Source: Limosilactobacillus mucosae DSM 13345 (GTDB taxonomy: Bacteria; Bacillota; Bacilli; Lactobacillales; Lactobacillaceae). Taken from it: a stretch of 64,000 nucleotides of DNA. The notes under the pieces were generated by a model. It searched no databases. It saw only the letters and a list, made by a program, of their open reading frames with translations, and was not told where the DNA came from. Location of the stretch: contig NZ_AZEQ01000003.1 in the NCBI RefSeq assembly GCF_001436025.1, positions 1-64,000 on the forward strand. Reading direction: 5' to 3'. Within the stretch, counting starts at the first letter, position 1. Each line of letters starts with the position of its first letter. Position numbers and translations under genes: made by a program. Shown here in pieces: positions 1 through 9,656 of the stretch.

Positions 1-1119
1 ACGACTTCACCATTCCGTTATGACATTGTCGGCAGTTTCCTGCGCCCAGCCGAACTGAAGGCAGCTCGGGAAAAATTTGCCAACTATGAAATTGACCATG
101 ACGAACTGAAAAACGTTGAAGACAAGTGTATCAAGGAACTGGTCGAAAAAGAGGCGCAAGCCGGGCTGCACGCGGTTACTGATGGCGAGTTCCGGCGTTC
201 ATACTGGCATCTGGACACGTTCTGGGGCTTTGAAGGGATCGCGCATACTAAGCCGGCACATGGCTACCGTTTCCATGATGAAGAAACGCGGGCTGATTCT
301 GCTCAGGTTGAAGGTAAGATTCGTTTTAACGGCACGCACCCCGATCTGGAAGCCTTCAAGTACCTTAAGCGCTTAACGGATGGCACGGACCTGATCCCAC
401 GCCAAAGCATTCCGGCACCGGCGCAGCTTTATTCTGAACTTTTCCGGGATGATGAGCACGTGGCGGCCATCAAAAAATACTATGATTCTGAAGATGACCT
501 GATCAAAGACGTAGCTGCTGCCTACCATGATCTGATCTTGGCACTGTATGATGCCGGTTGTCGCGATGTCAAGCTGGATGACTGTACCTGGGGACTGCTG
601 GTAGATGAAGACTACTGGGCAACTCGTTCTAAAGAAGGCGCGGATCGTGAAAAACTGGAGGCAACCTATCTCAAGATCAACAATGCGGCTTTGGCTGATC
701 TGCCGGCTGATCTGACGGTTACGACCCATGTCTGCCGCGGAAACTATCATTCAACCTGGGCGGCCAAGGGTGGTTATGGTCCAGTTGCCGACTACCTGTT
801 TGCCAAAGAAGACGTGGCAGCCTTTTATCTGGAATATGATTCTGAACGGGCAGGCGGCTTTGAACCCCTGGCCAAGGTACCAGCTGACAAATACGTGGTC
901 TTAGGGCTGGTTACCTCTAAGTCTGGTGAATTGGAAGAGCGGCAGGCAATTTTGGATCGTATTCATGAAGCTGCGCAATACCATGATTTGGACAAGCTGT
1001 GCCTGAGTCCACAATGCGGCTTTTCCTCAACTGAAGAAGGCAATATTCTGACTGAAGAGCAGCAATGGGCTAAGCTCGCGTTGGTCAAGAGCGTTGCCGA
1101 AGAAGTCTGGGGCGCTTAA
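1..1119 (+). CDS. MetE C-terminal-like (YxjG/YxjH-type) methyltransferase, 5' end cut by window
   Basis: The frame is open from the first base, so the start lies just outside the window; 372 codons are present and probably only a few residues are missing. The product belongs to the cobalamin-independent methionine synthase catalytic-domain family, in which a zinc-bound homocysteine accepts a methyl group. The expected zinc ligands are visible: a His-Val-Cys motif (codons 243-245) and a late Cys in PQCGFSS (codon 339). It lacks the N-terminal half of true MetE, as YxjG/YxjH proteins do. Its exact methyl donor cannot be told from sequence. No SAM riboswitch or T-box can be judged because the upstream DNA is not in the window. 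Confidence 0.85.
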   Translation, partial: TTSPFRYDIVGSFLRPAELKAAREKFANYEIDHDELKNVEDKCIKELVEKEAQAGLHAVTDGEFRRSYWHLDTFWGFEGIAHTKPAHGYRFHDEETRADSAQVEGKIRFNGTHPDLEAFKYLKRLTDGTDLIPRQSIPAPAQLYSELFRDDEHVAAIKKYYDSEDDLIKDVAAAYHDLILALYDAGCRDVKLDDCTWGLLVDEDYWATRSKEGADREKLEATYLKINNAALADLPADLTVTTHVCRGNYHSTWAAKGGYGPVADYLFAKEDVAAFYLEYDSERAGGFEPLAKVPADKYVVLGLVTSKSGELEERQAILDRIHEAAQYHDLDKLCLSPQCGFSSTEEGNILTEEQQWAKLALVKSVAEEVWGA

Positions 1120-1382
1120 ACCAAGTCTTAACCGCTAGCGGATCGGCCACACTGCGATAGTCTGTCTGAAAATTAGTGGGTGGGAAAGCGAAACGGATCA
1201 GTCAAATCCTAAATTTCCAATACAAGTACTCTTATAACTCTCCTTAAATTTAAAAGATAGCGCATCTCAAAAACTAAAACTTGGCTGTTCCGTTCATACC
1301 ACTGAAACTACGTGACGCATTTCTCGAATTAACGTTCTGACACCTCAATTAAGAAAACTCCTGATTAATTACTGAATCCCAA

Positions 1383-1417
1383 AACTCGCTTGGCAGATTT
1401 TGCCAGGCGAGTTTTTT
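1383..1417 (+). terminator. Strong intrinsic terminator
   Basis: A 13-bp inverted repeat (AACTCGCTTGGCA / TGCCAGGCGAGTT, one mismatch) with a 5-nt loop is followed by a T run. A-rich sequence on the other side would let it work in both directions. It lies about 265 bp after the methyltransferase stop, with no convincing gene between, so either the transcript has a long 3' end or a gene has been lost here. The rest of 1120-2037 shows no supported gene; 1690-1910 is very AT-rich. Confidence 0.75.
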
Positions 1418-1951
1418 AATTTGCGCCGGACTCCGAATCGCTAACCAGACATACCGCACGCAGCTAGTTTCAACAGTCGATAAATGGGAGGCGACAATAG
1501 TATCACGCATGGCCAGTTCCAACAGTTGATTGATCGCGTCTTTTAGCCAAATTATCAGCAAGCCGCTGTTTTCTGTTTCAGATCATAAAATGGCGGCCTA
1601 AGTTCGGAGCAGTTTTAATAAAATTTTGGTTGAATGGCAGTGAAATGAATTAGTAATTAAAAATGGATGGCTGGCGATAAAAGGCCACCTGTTAATACTG
1701 AAATACCCATGACAACGGCTGAAATACCATTGACCGTCTGTCTATAAGATGAAAAAAATCTCATATTAAAACATTTTTGTTCATTTTAATAAATGTTAAT
1801 TTATTAGATTGTTAAAAATAACAAAGTAAAAACGCGAACAATAAATCTTGTTATATCGGCGTTCTGAAATATTAAATAAATTATACTTATCGATTTTTAA
1901 TTTTATAACGGATGAAATCAGCTTGATTTGAGTTGTGCAAACGATTTTTTG

Positions 1952-1980
1952 TTGTTGCTTTTTAAATTCGTGTCTATAAT
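1952..1980 (+). promoter_or_regulatory. Putative promoter of the surface adhesin gene
   Basis: A perfect TATAAT -10 box (1975-1980) is preceded at 17 bp by a weak TTGTTG -35. It would give a 5' leader of roughly 60 nt before the adhesin. Confidence 0.45.
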
Positions 1981-2049
1981 CGCTCAGTGAAATTTGGAAG
2001 TTTATTTAATACCTTTTTTGTAGATTAAAGATACAAGGTGGAAATTGAA

Positions 2050-4965
2050 ATGGGGAGAAACAATCAAAATGACCGGCAAAGGCAATTAATGTCGATTTTA
2101 CCAAGATATGCCCTGCGTAAAACAAAGCTTGGTTGTGTCTCGATGTTGATTGCAGTCGGTTTTTTCCTTGGTGGTGCTAATGAACTAAACGTTAAGGCAG
2201 ATGCGTTGCCTGCGCAAAATGGCAAAACAGCTACTGTTCAAAGCAAGGCTCCATCAGCAGATTATGAATCCTTGGCAGCTGCTGCCGATTCTTTTACAGC
2301 TTCGGTAAACGAGAAAAGCGATTATCCGGCAAAAACATCAACAACAAGTGCGGCTTCAGTAGCTGCCAATGTCGCTGCTGATAATAGCGATAGCAAGGTT
2401 TCTTGTGATGCGTTAGGCGATGTGCAGGCTGAGAATTCTACTGACGACTCGGCAGTGGTCTATCAAAACAGCTCGGCCTTAGTCAGTTCATCAGCGCGAG
2501 GCCAAGCTGATGCAGCCATTAGCAATTCAGCCGATAGTGCGCAGAATCTCAGCATGGTCATGGCCAGTGCAGCCCAAAAAGTGTCAGAGCCAACTGCCGT
2601 TCAAGGCAATGCTACTGAACCATCACTTAGCAATACTACTGGTGCAGTCATAAACGATCCTTCACTGCCGGCTGAAGACGTAACTGTTGATGCCAAAAAC
2701 TTCAATCACTACTTTGATATGCATGGTACGGCAACTGACCAGCTTAACTCTGATGGCTCGGTAACGATTACCTTTACCAAAAAAGGGCAGCAATATTCAG
2801 CTGGGGGCATATCGCTAAAAGAAAAGATCAACATGGATAGCAGCTTTACCCTAAATGGTCAGATCAATCTGGGCAACTTTGGCGGCGCTGATGGCATGGG
2901 AATCGTCTTTCATACGGGAAACGTTGCTGCGCTTGGTCGACCGGGCGGCAATCTAGGAATTGCGGGGTTGCCGGATGCGGTTGGCTTTAAGCTTGATTCC
3001 TATTATGACTACTACAATGAGCCAACCTCGAGTCTGCCAGGCGATCAGATCCCGCTTCCGCAAAACGGTGAGGATGACTCCAAATATGGCCAGTCACAGG
3101 ATCCAACAATGGCCGTTCCATGTGGCGATATCGTTACCACCAGTCATGAACAGGTTACAACGACTACTGGCAAAAAGGCTTGGCGATGGTGGGTCAATAA
3201 TCAAGACGGCACGGTTCAGCCACTGACTACCAGTTTGATGGACGGCAGGTTTCATGATTTTCAAATGCAATATAACGGTCAAACCCATGTCTTGACAATC
3301 AGGCTAAAAGAACCAGCTGGACATCTTAATGACAGTGTTCAGACGCATGAAGATGAGCAATGGGTTACGTGGACCTACCAGATTCCTGATATTCCTGGCA
3401 ATGGCAATGTCGCGATGGCACTTGATCTGGCGGCGACGACTGGCGAATTAACCAACCTGCAGCAGTTTAGATTGACCAGCTTTACTTTTTCGCCAGCTGC
3501 TTCAGTCAACGTTGAATATCTCAATGAACAGGGTCAGCTGATTCATCAGACTGGCGTTCACTACAGCGGCGCGCCGGTAATTGGCAATACGTATTCTACG
3601 GATCAGCTTAATCTTCCTGGCTATACATATATTGGCTTGGGAAAAGGCAGTCTTGCTCCAAGCGGCACGCTAAGAAAGGAGGGACTTAACGGTACGGTTA
3701 TCTATGTTTATGGTCGTACCGAAAAGATCACAGTTAATTATCAAGATGTCAGTACGGATGATCCGCAAAATCTCAGTGGGTATGATCAAGAACTGACCGG
3801 TGCCAGAAATCAGAGTTCAGAATATAGTATGGCTAAGACAATCAAAGAGCTGGAAGCAAAAGGCTATCAGCTGGTCAATGATCCGACTGACGGTAAAGTC
3901 TTGAAATATGGTGATAGTGCGCAAAGCTATACGGTTAAGCTGAAGCACCGTCATCTTATAATTGGTCCCAGTCATTATCAAGACAATGGAATTCCGTTGC
4001 CAAATAATCCATCAAAGACCTATCAAGGAGTTGAGCGAAATGACTTGAATCAGCAAGCTACACGGACGATCAAGTATGAGTTTACAAATGGCAAGCCGGC
4101 AGCTGCGGCAGTAAGTCAGCCGGTTGCATATACCAGAAGTGCTGATATTGATGAGGTTACCGGTGATGTGGTCTACACGCCTTGGACTGCAGCGCCTGCG
4201 AAGTATCCACCGATCGTTTCACCAACGATTCTTGGCTATTTCACGAATACGCCGTCAGTTGCTGCCGCCTCGCCAACGCTTGGGCAAAATCCGGTTGTAA
4301 CGGTGATCTACCAGCCATGTATAGAAAAGATCAGGATTGTCTATGAGAATGTCAGCTCTAAAGATCCGCAAAGCCTCAGTCAGTATGACAAGCTGCTGAC
4401 GGGAAAGTATGGATCAAGTGCCAACTACAGCACGGCTGATACGATTAAGGCTCTAGAACGGCAAGGGTATCAGCTCGTCAGTGATCCAACTGATGGTCAG
4501 ATTCTCAGCTTTAACGACACCAGCGAACAAACCTACGTAATCAAGCTGAAGCGTCAGTCAGCTAATCCTGATCGTCACGCCAGCGGTTCCGTTAAGTCGC
4601 CAACGTCAAAGCCGACTGATACGCAAGGGAAAGGTACAGCGTCGACTGCTGCCGGGGTCAAGACTGATAATCATCAAATCAAACAACAGTCTTCCTGGCA
4701 GCCGATTGACGGTCAGACGGATCAGTCGGGTGAAGCTCATCATGTCGTAACTGCCGATTCAACTTCATCTGCTATCCAATTAACTAAAAGCAACAATTAT
4801 GATGTCGCTTCAGCCCCTATTGAAACGGCATCGCTCAAACATCTTCCACAAACTGGGAATCGGCATGCCGACTTATTGACCGGCTTAGGAATCTTGCTGG
4901 CTGGAATTGGCGGCTGGCTGGGCTTTAACGAGGTTCGTAGACGTTTCAAACGTGTCTTAAAGTGA
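2050..4965 (+). CDS. LPXTG-anchored L-type lectin / mucin-binding surface protein
   Basis: This is a 971-residue cell-wall protein. The ATG at 2050 is chosen because AAGGTGG (2035-2041) gives an 8-nt spacing; the GTG at 2038 overlaps that ribosome site. Domains in order are: a YSIRK-like signal (YALRKTKLG, about residue 20, then a hydrophobic segment), an Ala/Ser/Asp-rich stalk to about 205, a bacterial L-type lectin-like domain (about 210-482), a MucBP-like domain (484-556), and a pair of related repeats (559-634 and 759-835, both ending in DPTDG motifs) around a Mub B2-like domain (638-757). A linker, LPQTG (932-936), a membrane segment and a basic tail follow. Sortase should link it to peptidoglycan. 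Binding to mucus glycans is inferred from the domains; the ligand is unknown. Confidence 0.88.
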   Translation: MGRNNQNDRQRQLMSILPRYALRKTKLGCVSMLIAVGFFLGGANELNVKADALPAQNGKTATVQSKAPSADYESLAAAADSFTASVNEKSDYPAKTSTTSAASVAANVAADNSDSKVSCDALGDVQAENSTDDSAVVYQNSSALVSSSARGQADAAISNSADSAQNLSMVMASAAQKVSEPTAVQGNATEPSLSNTTGAVINDPSLPAEDVTVDAKNFNHYFDMHGTATDQLNSDGSVTITFTKKGQQYSAGGISLKEKINMDSSFTLNGQINLGNFGGADGMGIVFHTGNVAALGRPGGNLGIAGLPDAVGFKLDSYYDYYNEPTSSLPGDQIPLPQNGEDDSKYGQSQDPTMAVPCGDIVTTSHEQVTTTTGKKAWRWWVNNQDGTVQPLTTSLMDGRFHDFQMQYNGQTHVLTIRLKEPAGHLNDSVQTHEDEQWVTWTYQIPDIPGNGNVAMALDLAATTGELTNLQQFRLTSFTFSPAASVNVEYLNEQGQLIHQTGVHYSGAPVIGNTYSTDQLNLPGYTYIGLGKGSLAPSGTLRKEGLNGTVIYVYGRTEKITVNYQDVSTDDPQNLSGYDQELTGARNQSSEYSMAKTIKELEAKGYQLVNDPTDGKVLKYGDSAQSYTVKLKHRHLIIGPSHYQDNGIPLPNNPSKTYQGVERNDLNQQATRTIKYEFTNGKPAAAAVSQPVAYTRSADIDEVTGDVVYTPWTAAPAKYPPIVSPTILGYFTNTPSVAAASPTLGQNPVVTVIYQPCIEKIRIVYENVSSKDPQSLSQYDKLLTGKYGSSANYSTADTIKALERQGYQLVSDPTDGQILSFNDTSEQTYVIKLKRQSANPDRHASGSVKSPTSKPTDTQGKGTASTAAGVKTDNHQIKQQSSWQPIDGQTDQSGEAHHVVTADSTSSAIQLTKSNNYDVASAPIETASLKHLPQTGNRHADLLTGLGILLAGIGGWLGFNEVRRRFKRVLK

Positions 4966-5094
4966 GGCAGACGCAATGAAACCATTAATGAAAAAAATTC
5001 CGCCATAAAAAGACGAATTTATATGGATCTCTTATGGTAGTCAAGTTTTGCATAATCTCAATTATTAAAATCTAATGAATGAAGGCGAAAGCTT

Positions 5095-6792
5095 ATGGCA
5101 AATGAATCAATGAAAACCGGTGCCGACCTTTTGATCGACGCTCTGCAAAAAAATGGACTGCAAAATATTTATGGGGTCGTTGGGATTCCAGTAACTGATT
5201 TTGCGCGTCTGGCTCAGCTGCGCGGCATGAAGTACTTTGGTTTTCGGCGTGAGGATGCGGCAGTGGATGCGGCGGCAGCGGCCGGCTATCTGACACAGAA
5301 GCCAGGTGTGGCCCTGACCGTTTCTGCTCCCGGTTTTTTAAATGGTTTGACGGCATTGGCACAGGCCACCAAGAACTGCTTCCCATTGATCATGATTTCA
5401 GGATCCTCGGAACGTCACATTATTGACCTGGATCAGGGTGACTATGAAGGATTAGATCAATACAACGTTGCCAAGCCGTTCTGTAAGGCCGCCTACCGAG
5501 TCGATCGGGCGCAGGATATGGGATTGGCAGTTGCCAGAGCCGTAAGAACGGCATTATCTGGTCGTCCTGGTGGGGTCTACCTTGATCTGCCAGCCAACAC
5601 AATTGGCCAACAAATTGAGGTCACCGATGACTCTGATGCCGGCATTTATGAAGTTGTCGATCCAGCACCAAAACAGGCACCAAGCGATGAAGCAATCAAT
5701 CGGGCTGTTGAGGTAATTAAGGGTGCTAAAAAGCCGCTGATCATTCTTGGTAAAGGGGCGGCATACGCGCAAAGCGAAAAACTGGTGCAAAAGCTGGTTG
5801 CTGAAACCGATATTCCATTCTTGCCAATGTCAATGGCAAAGGGTTTGATCTCTGATGAGGACAAGCACTCTGCAGCTGCGGCGCGCTCACTTTCATTAAG
5901 CGGCGCGGACGTCGTAATTCTGATCGGTGCGCGGCTCAACTGGATGCTTTCACATGGTGCGGCACCTACGTTTAATCCGAACGCTAAATTCGTACAGCTG
6001 GAAATCGAGGCAACTGAATTTGATTCCAACCAAAAGATTGACGCACCGCTGCAAGGCGATCTGAACTCAATCCTGGCTAAACTGGTACCGGCACTTGAAA
6101 AGACTGGCTACCAAACGCCACAGGCATGGCTGGATGAAATCAGTGCCAAGACGGCTGAAAATGCCGCCAAATTTGCTAAGCGCGTTGAAGCTGGTGAAAC
6201 TAACGCCAAGTTTGGCTACTATGGCACGCTGGAACCGATCAAGGAGTACTTCTTGAAGAACCCAGATACTTACCTGGTTTCTGAAGGGGCCAACACGCTG
6301 GACATTGGTCGGAATATGATTGACATGAAGCTGCCACGTCATCGTCTGGATACTGGGACGTGGGGCGTCATGGGTGTCGGTCTGGGCTATGCAATTGCGA
6401 CGGCTATTGAGACCGGCAAGCCAGTCGTTGCTTTGGAAGGCGACAGCGCGTTTGGTTTTGATGGTATGGAAATGGAAACGATCTGTCGCTATCACCTGCC
6501 AATTACTGTCGTCATTGTCAACAACGGTGGGATCTACAACGGGACCGACCGTGAAGTTGCCGATCAGCCAGGTCCAACGATGCTGGATGCCACGGCGCGG
6601 TATGAATACATGGCCAAGGCATTTGGCGGTGACAGCTACTTTGTAAGCAGCTATCAAGAGATGAAGGTTGTCTTTGAACAGGCGGTTGCATCCAAGCGGC
6701 CAAACATCATCAATGTTCAGATCGACCCATCCATGGGTAAGGAATCTGGCCACATTGGCAACCTGAATCCAAAGCTGGATCTGAAGAAGTAG
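5095..6792 (+). CDS. oxc: Oxalyl-CoA decarboxylase
   Basis: The 565-residue product is a thiamine-diphosphate enzyme that converts oxalyl-CoA to formyl-CoA and CO2 in the cytoplasm. It has the three-part TPP-enzyme layout: a PYR domain with the activating Glu53 in RREDAAVDA, a central domain, and a PP domain with the diphosphate/Mg motif starting GDSAFGFDG (449) and ending in Asn-Asn (476-477). The ISGSSERHIIDLDQGDYEGLDQ region (split around residue 110) is typical of Oxc rather than acetolactate synthase. frc follows after 18 bp, and the pair forms a CoA-transfer/decarboxylation cycle that consumes oxalate and releases formate, using a proton on the way. Its AAGG ribosome site is weak. Confidence 0.93.
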   Translation: MANESMKTGADLLIDALQKNGLQNIYGVVGIPVTDFARLAQLRGMKYFGFRREDAAVDAAAAAGYLTQKPGVALTVSAPGFLNGLTALAQATKNCFPLIMISGSSERHIIDLDQGDYEGLDQYNVAKPFCKAAYRVDRAQDMGLAVARAVRTALSGRPGGVYLDLPANTIGQQIEVTDDSDAGIYEVVDPAPKQAPSDEAINRAVEVIKGAKKPLIILGKGAAYAQSEKLVQKLVAETDIPFLPMSMAKGLISDEDKHSAAAARSLSLSGADVVILIGARLNWMLSHGAAPTFNPNAKFVQLEIEATEFDSNQKIDAPLQGDLNSILAKLVPALEKTGYQTPQAWLDEISAKTAENAAKFAKRVEAGETNAKFGYYGTLEPIKEYFLKNPDTYLVSEGANTLDIGRNMIDMKLPRHRLDTGTWGVMGVGLGYAIATAIETGKPVVALEGDSAFGFDGMEMETICRYHLPITVVIVNNGGIYNGTDREVADQPGPTMLDATARYEYMAKAFGGDSYFVSSYQEMKVVFEQAVASKRPNIINVQIDPSMGKESGHIGNLNPKLDLKK

Positions 6793-6810
6793 TGAAAGGA
6801 GCAGATAATC

Positions 6811-8151
6811 ATGGTTGAAGAAAAGACAAATGAATATGCACCATTAAAGGGAATCAAGGTCGTTGACTGGACGCAGGTACAATCCGGTCCTTCCTGTACG
6901 CAGCTGTTGGCTTGGCTGGGTGCTGAAGTCATCAAGATCGAACGGCCAGACACCGGTGATCCAACCCGTAATCAGTTATTGGATATTCAGGATTCCTGGA
7001 GTCTCTACTACCTGCAGCTGAATGCCAACAAGAAGTCATTGACGCTGAACATCAAGACTCCTGAAGGCAAACAGATCATGACGGACCTGCTTAAAAAGGC
7101 GGACGTGTTTGTTGAAAACGTTCGCCCAGGAGCTGCTGATCGCGCCGGCTTTGGCTGGGAAGACGTGCACAAGCTGAACCCACGTTTGATCATGGCTTCA
7201 CTGAAAGGTTTTAACCAAGGATCACGCTTTGCTGACGTCAAGGCCTACGAACCAGTTGCTCAATCAGCTGGTGGCGCGGCTTCAACGACTGGTTGGAATA
7301 AGGGCGAAAACAACGTACCAACGCAATCTGCTGCGGCATTAGGCGACTCCAACTCAGGGATGCACCTGACGATTGGTATCCTGGCCGCTTTGATGCAGCG
7401 GGAACGGACTGGCGAAGGGACGCTGGTTTACCAGTCAATGCAAAACGCGGTTATGAACCTGTGCCGGATCAAGCTGCGTGACCAGATCATGTTAGACAAC
7501 CTGGGTGCACTGCCACACTACGCTGTCTACCCTGACTACAAGTGGGGCAAGGCCGTACCACGGGCCGAAAACACTGAGGGTGGTCAAGTTATTGGCTGGA
7601 CTTACAAGGCTAAGGGTTGGGAAACTGATCCAAATGCCTACGTTTACATCGTTATTCAAGACTCCAACAAGAGCTGGGCAGCCATTGCCAACACGATGGG
7701 TCACCCAGAATGGATTGACGACGAACGCTTCAGTGACTGGGAACACCGTCAGCTGCACAAGGAAGAGATCTATCCACTGATCGAATCCTACACCAAGCAG
7801 TACGACAAGTATGAATTGACGCAAAAGCTTGGTGAGGCAGGCATTCCAGTTGGCCCAGTCATTGATTGGCATGAATTGGAAAATGACCCTGACTTAAACG
7901 AAGATGGCACGATCGTTACGATTAACCAAGGCGGTAACCGTGGTAACTTCAAGACGATTGGGATGCCATTTACGTTAGGCAACTACAAGCCGGACTACAA
8001 GCGGGCACCAGACCTGGGTGAAAACAACGTCGAAGTACTCTCTGCTTTAGGCTATGATGCCGATGAAATTAACGACTTGGTTGAAAAAGGCGTCATCTCA
8101 AAGGCTCGTGGCCCTAAGAACCCACGTCGGGAAGTAATCAAGGGCAAATAA
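6811..8151 (+). CDS. frc: Formyl-CoA:oxalate CoA-transferase
   Basis: The 446-residue product belongs to the class III CoA-transferases. It moves CoA from formyl-CoA to oxalate, making oxalyl-CoA for Oxc and freeing formate. The family active-site Asp is at residue 179 in the GDSNSGMHL motif, and the N-terminal GIKVVDWTQVQSGPSC block matches formyl-CoA transferases. A good Shine-Dalgarno (AAAGGAG) precedes the ATG, and the short gap after oxc indicates one transcript. Length is normal for the family. A terminator just downstream separates it from the permease gene. Confidence 0.93.
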   Translation: MVEEKTNEYAPLKGIKVVDWTQVQSGPSCTQLLAWLGAEVIKIERPDTGDPTRNQLLDIQDSWSLYYLQLNANKKSLTLNIKTPEGKQIMTDLLKKADVFVENVRPGAADRAGFGWEDVHKLNPRLIMASLKGFNQGSRFADVKAYEPVAQSAGGAASTTGWNKGENNVPTQSAAALGDSNSGMHLTIGILAALMQRERTGEGTLVYQSMQNAVMNLCRIKLRDQIMLDNLGALPHYAVYPDYKWGKAVPRAENTEGGQVIGWTYKAKGWETDPNAYVYIVIQDSNKSWAAIANTMGHPEWIDDERFSDWEHRQLHKEEIYPLIESYTKQYDKYELTQKLGEAGIPVGPVIDWHELENDPDLNEDGTIVTINQGGNRGNFKTIGMPFTLGNYKPDYKRAPDLGENNVEVLSALGYDADEINDLVEKGVISKARGPKNPRREVIKGK

Positions 8152-8175
8152 GCTAAAGGCATTTGCCATGGCTTG

Positions 8176-8213
8176 GGTGGGATGACCGGCATTGACCGCA
8201 TCCCACCTTTTTA
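8176..8213 (+). terminator. Intrinsic terminator between frc and the permease gene
   Basis: GGTGGGATG (8176-8184) pairs perfectly with CATCCCACC (8199-8207) across a 14-nt loop and is followed by TTTTTA. It should end or reduce transcription after frc, so the permease would be expressed at a lower level or from its own promoter. Confidence 0.8.
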
Positions 8214-8251
8214 TTGCCAGGCATGCCAAAAAGAGAATTGGAGGGGTAGAC

Positions 8252-9427
8252 ATGGAAAAAATATTAATTGATGATATTGTTCCAATTTTGGTTATCATGA
8301 TTTTGGGCTATCTGTGTGGTAAGTTTTCATTCTTTGACGATGACCAACGACAAGGGCTAAACAAGCTGGTGCTAAACATTGCCTTACCGGCGGCATTGTT
8401 CATCTCAATCGTTTCGGCAACGCGTGAAATGTTTGCTAAAGATATCGTCTTAACCTTGATTGCCTTTTTCGGGGTTACGGGTCTGTTCTTGCTCAGCTAC
8501 TTTTTGGACAGAATCATGTTTCACCGGACCAAGCAGGAAGCCGCCATTTGTGCAATGATCGCTGGTTCACCAACGATCGGGTTCCTGGGTTTTGCGGTTT
8601 TGGATCCGATTTATGGCAATGATGCCAATACCAACCTGGTTATCGGGATCGTTTCAATCGTAGTTAACGCAGTGACGATTCCAATTGGGCTGGCACTGAT
8701 CAACAAAGGTCAAGCCGAAGCTCGGGCCAAGGCTTCTAAGACTGATGGCGAAAAGGTTAAGATCAAGCTGCCGCAAAAGTCTGATGAGGTGGCACCGGTA
8801 AAAGAAAAAGAAGTTACCGTCGCTGACGGGATTCCGGTTACCGATGCTGAAGCCAAGGCATTGCGCGAAAAAGGCATTATTCGTGAAATCGATCTGGTTA
8901 GAGCTGAGGCTCACAATCATTTGGGCAATGGCGAAAAGAAAACCAGCAACTCAACGATGTCTGCAATTATCAATGCCATCAAAAAGCCGGTTGCTGCAGC
9001 TCCATTGCTGGCTTTCGTCCTGGTTTTGCTGGGCATCAAGATTCCAGCTTCGTTTGCCCCAAGCTTTGATCTGATTGCCAAAGCCAACTCCGGGGTTGCC
9101 GTATTGGCAGCTGGTCTGTCACTTTCAACGGTTAAGTTCTCAATCGACAAGGAATCGCTTTGGAACACGTTCTATCGTTTGCTTTTGACGCCAGCCATTA
9201 TTGTTTTGGTTGCCTACCTTTGCGGGATGGGCTCTGATCCAACCAAGATCTCGATGCTTTGCTTGGCAAATGCCTTGCCACCTGCATTCTCTGGGATCAT
9301 TATTTCCAGTCGCTACAACATCTATGTCAGAGAAGGTGCCAGTTCAGTGGCGATTTCTACAGTGGCATTTGCAGCGACCTGCATTTTCTGGATCTGGCTG
9401 TTGCCGATCCTGGCTGCACACTTCTAA
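8252..9427 (+). CDS. AEC-family permease, probable oxalate/formate-linked carrier
   Basis: The ATG at 8252 follows GGAGGGG (8240-8246), which decides the start against an in-frame ATG 60 bp upstream. The 391-residue product has hydrophobic segments at both ends and a long charged cytoplasmic loop (about residues 150-235) in the middle, the layout of auxin efflux carrier family transporters. E. coli keeps an AEC protein (YfdV) beside its oxc/frc homologues, so a role in carboxylate movement for the oxalate pathway is likely, but the substrate is inferred from context only. The central loop carries many Lys/Glu residues and is longer than in minimal AEC proteins. Confidence 0.82.
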   Translation: MEKILIDDIVPILVIMILGYLCGKFSFFDDDQRQGLNKLVLNIALPAALFISIVSATREMFAKDIVLTLIAFFGVTGLFLLSYFLDRIMFHRTKQEAAICAMIAGSPTIGFLGFAVLDPIYGNDANTNLVIGIVSIVVNAVTIPIGLALINKGQAEARAKASKTDGEKVKIKLPQKSDEVAPVKEKEVTVADGIPVTDAEAKALREKGIIREIDLVRAEAHNHLGNGEKKTSNSTMSAIINAIKKPVAAAPLLAFVLVLLGIKIPASFAPSFDLIAKANSGVAVLAAGLSLSTVKFSIDKESLWNTFYRLLLTPAIIVLVAYLCGMGSDPTKISMLCLANALPPAFSGIIISSRYNIYVREGASSVAISTVAFAATCIFWIWLLPILAAHF

Positions 9428-9558
9428 GCAGCAATAGTTGAACCTTTACTCACAGTCATACTTTCTTCCTGGACATAATTAACATTGCTCACTTTCTAAA
9501 CGGATATTAACTTAAAACTTCGAACAAATATAATAGTAGAAACCTTTCAAAAATAGCG

Positions 9559-9607
9559 ATCGCACCATTCTGTACCTCAGTCAGGTCAAGGAATGGTGCG
9601 ATTTTTT
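9559..9607 (+). terminator. Intrinsic terminator after the AEC permease
   Basis: A 12-bp perfect stem (ATCGCACCATTC / GAATGGTGCGAT) is followed by a T run. It lies between the permease and the oppositely oriented CPBP pseudogene. Confidence 0.8.
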
Positions 9608-9656
9608 ACTAATGTATAAGCATACTAAAACGATGGCTGAGGCCAAGCCGATAGTA

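Noticed and set aside
1349-1561. Reverse open frame of 70 codons
   Set aside because: It runs through the strong terminator at 1383-1417, has no ribosome site and matches nothing I know; it may at best be a remnant.
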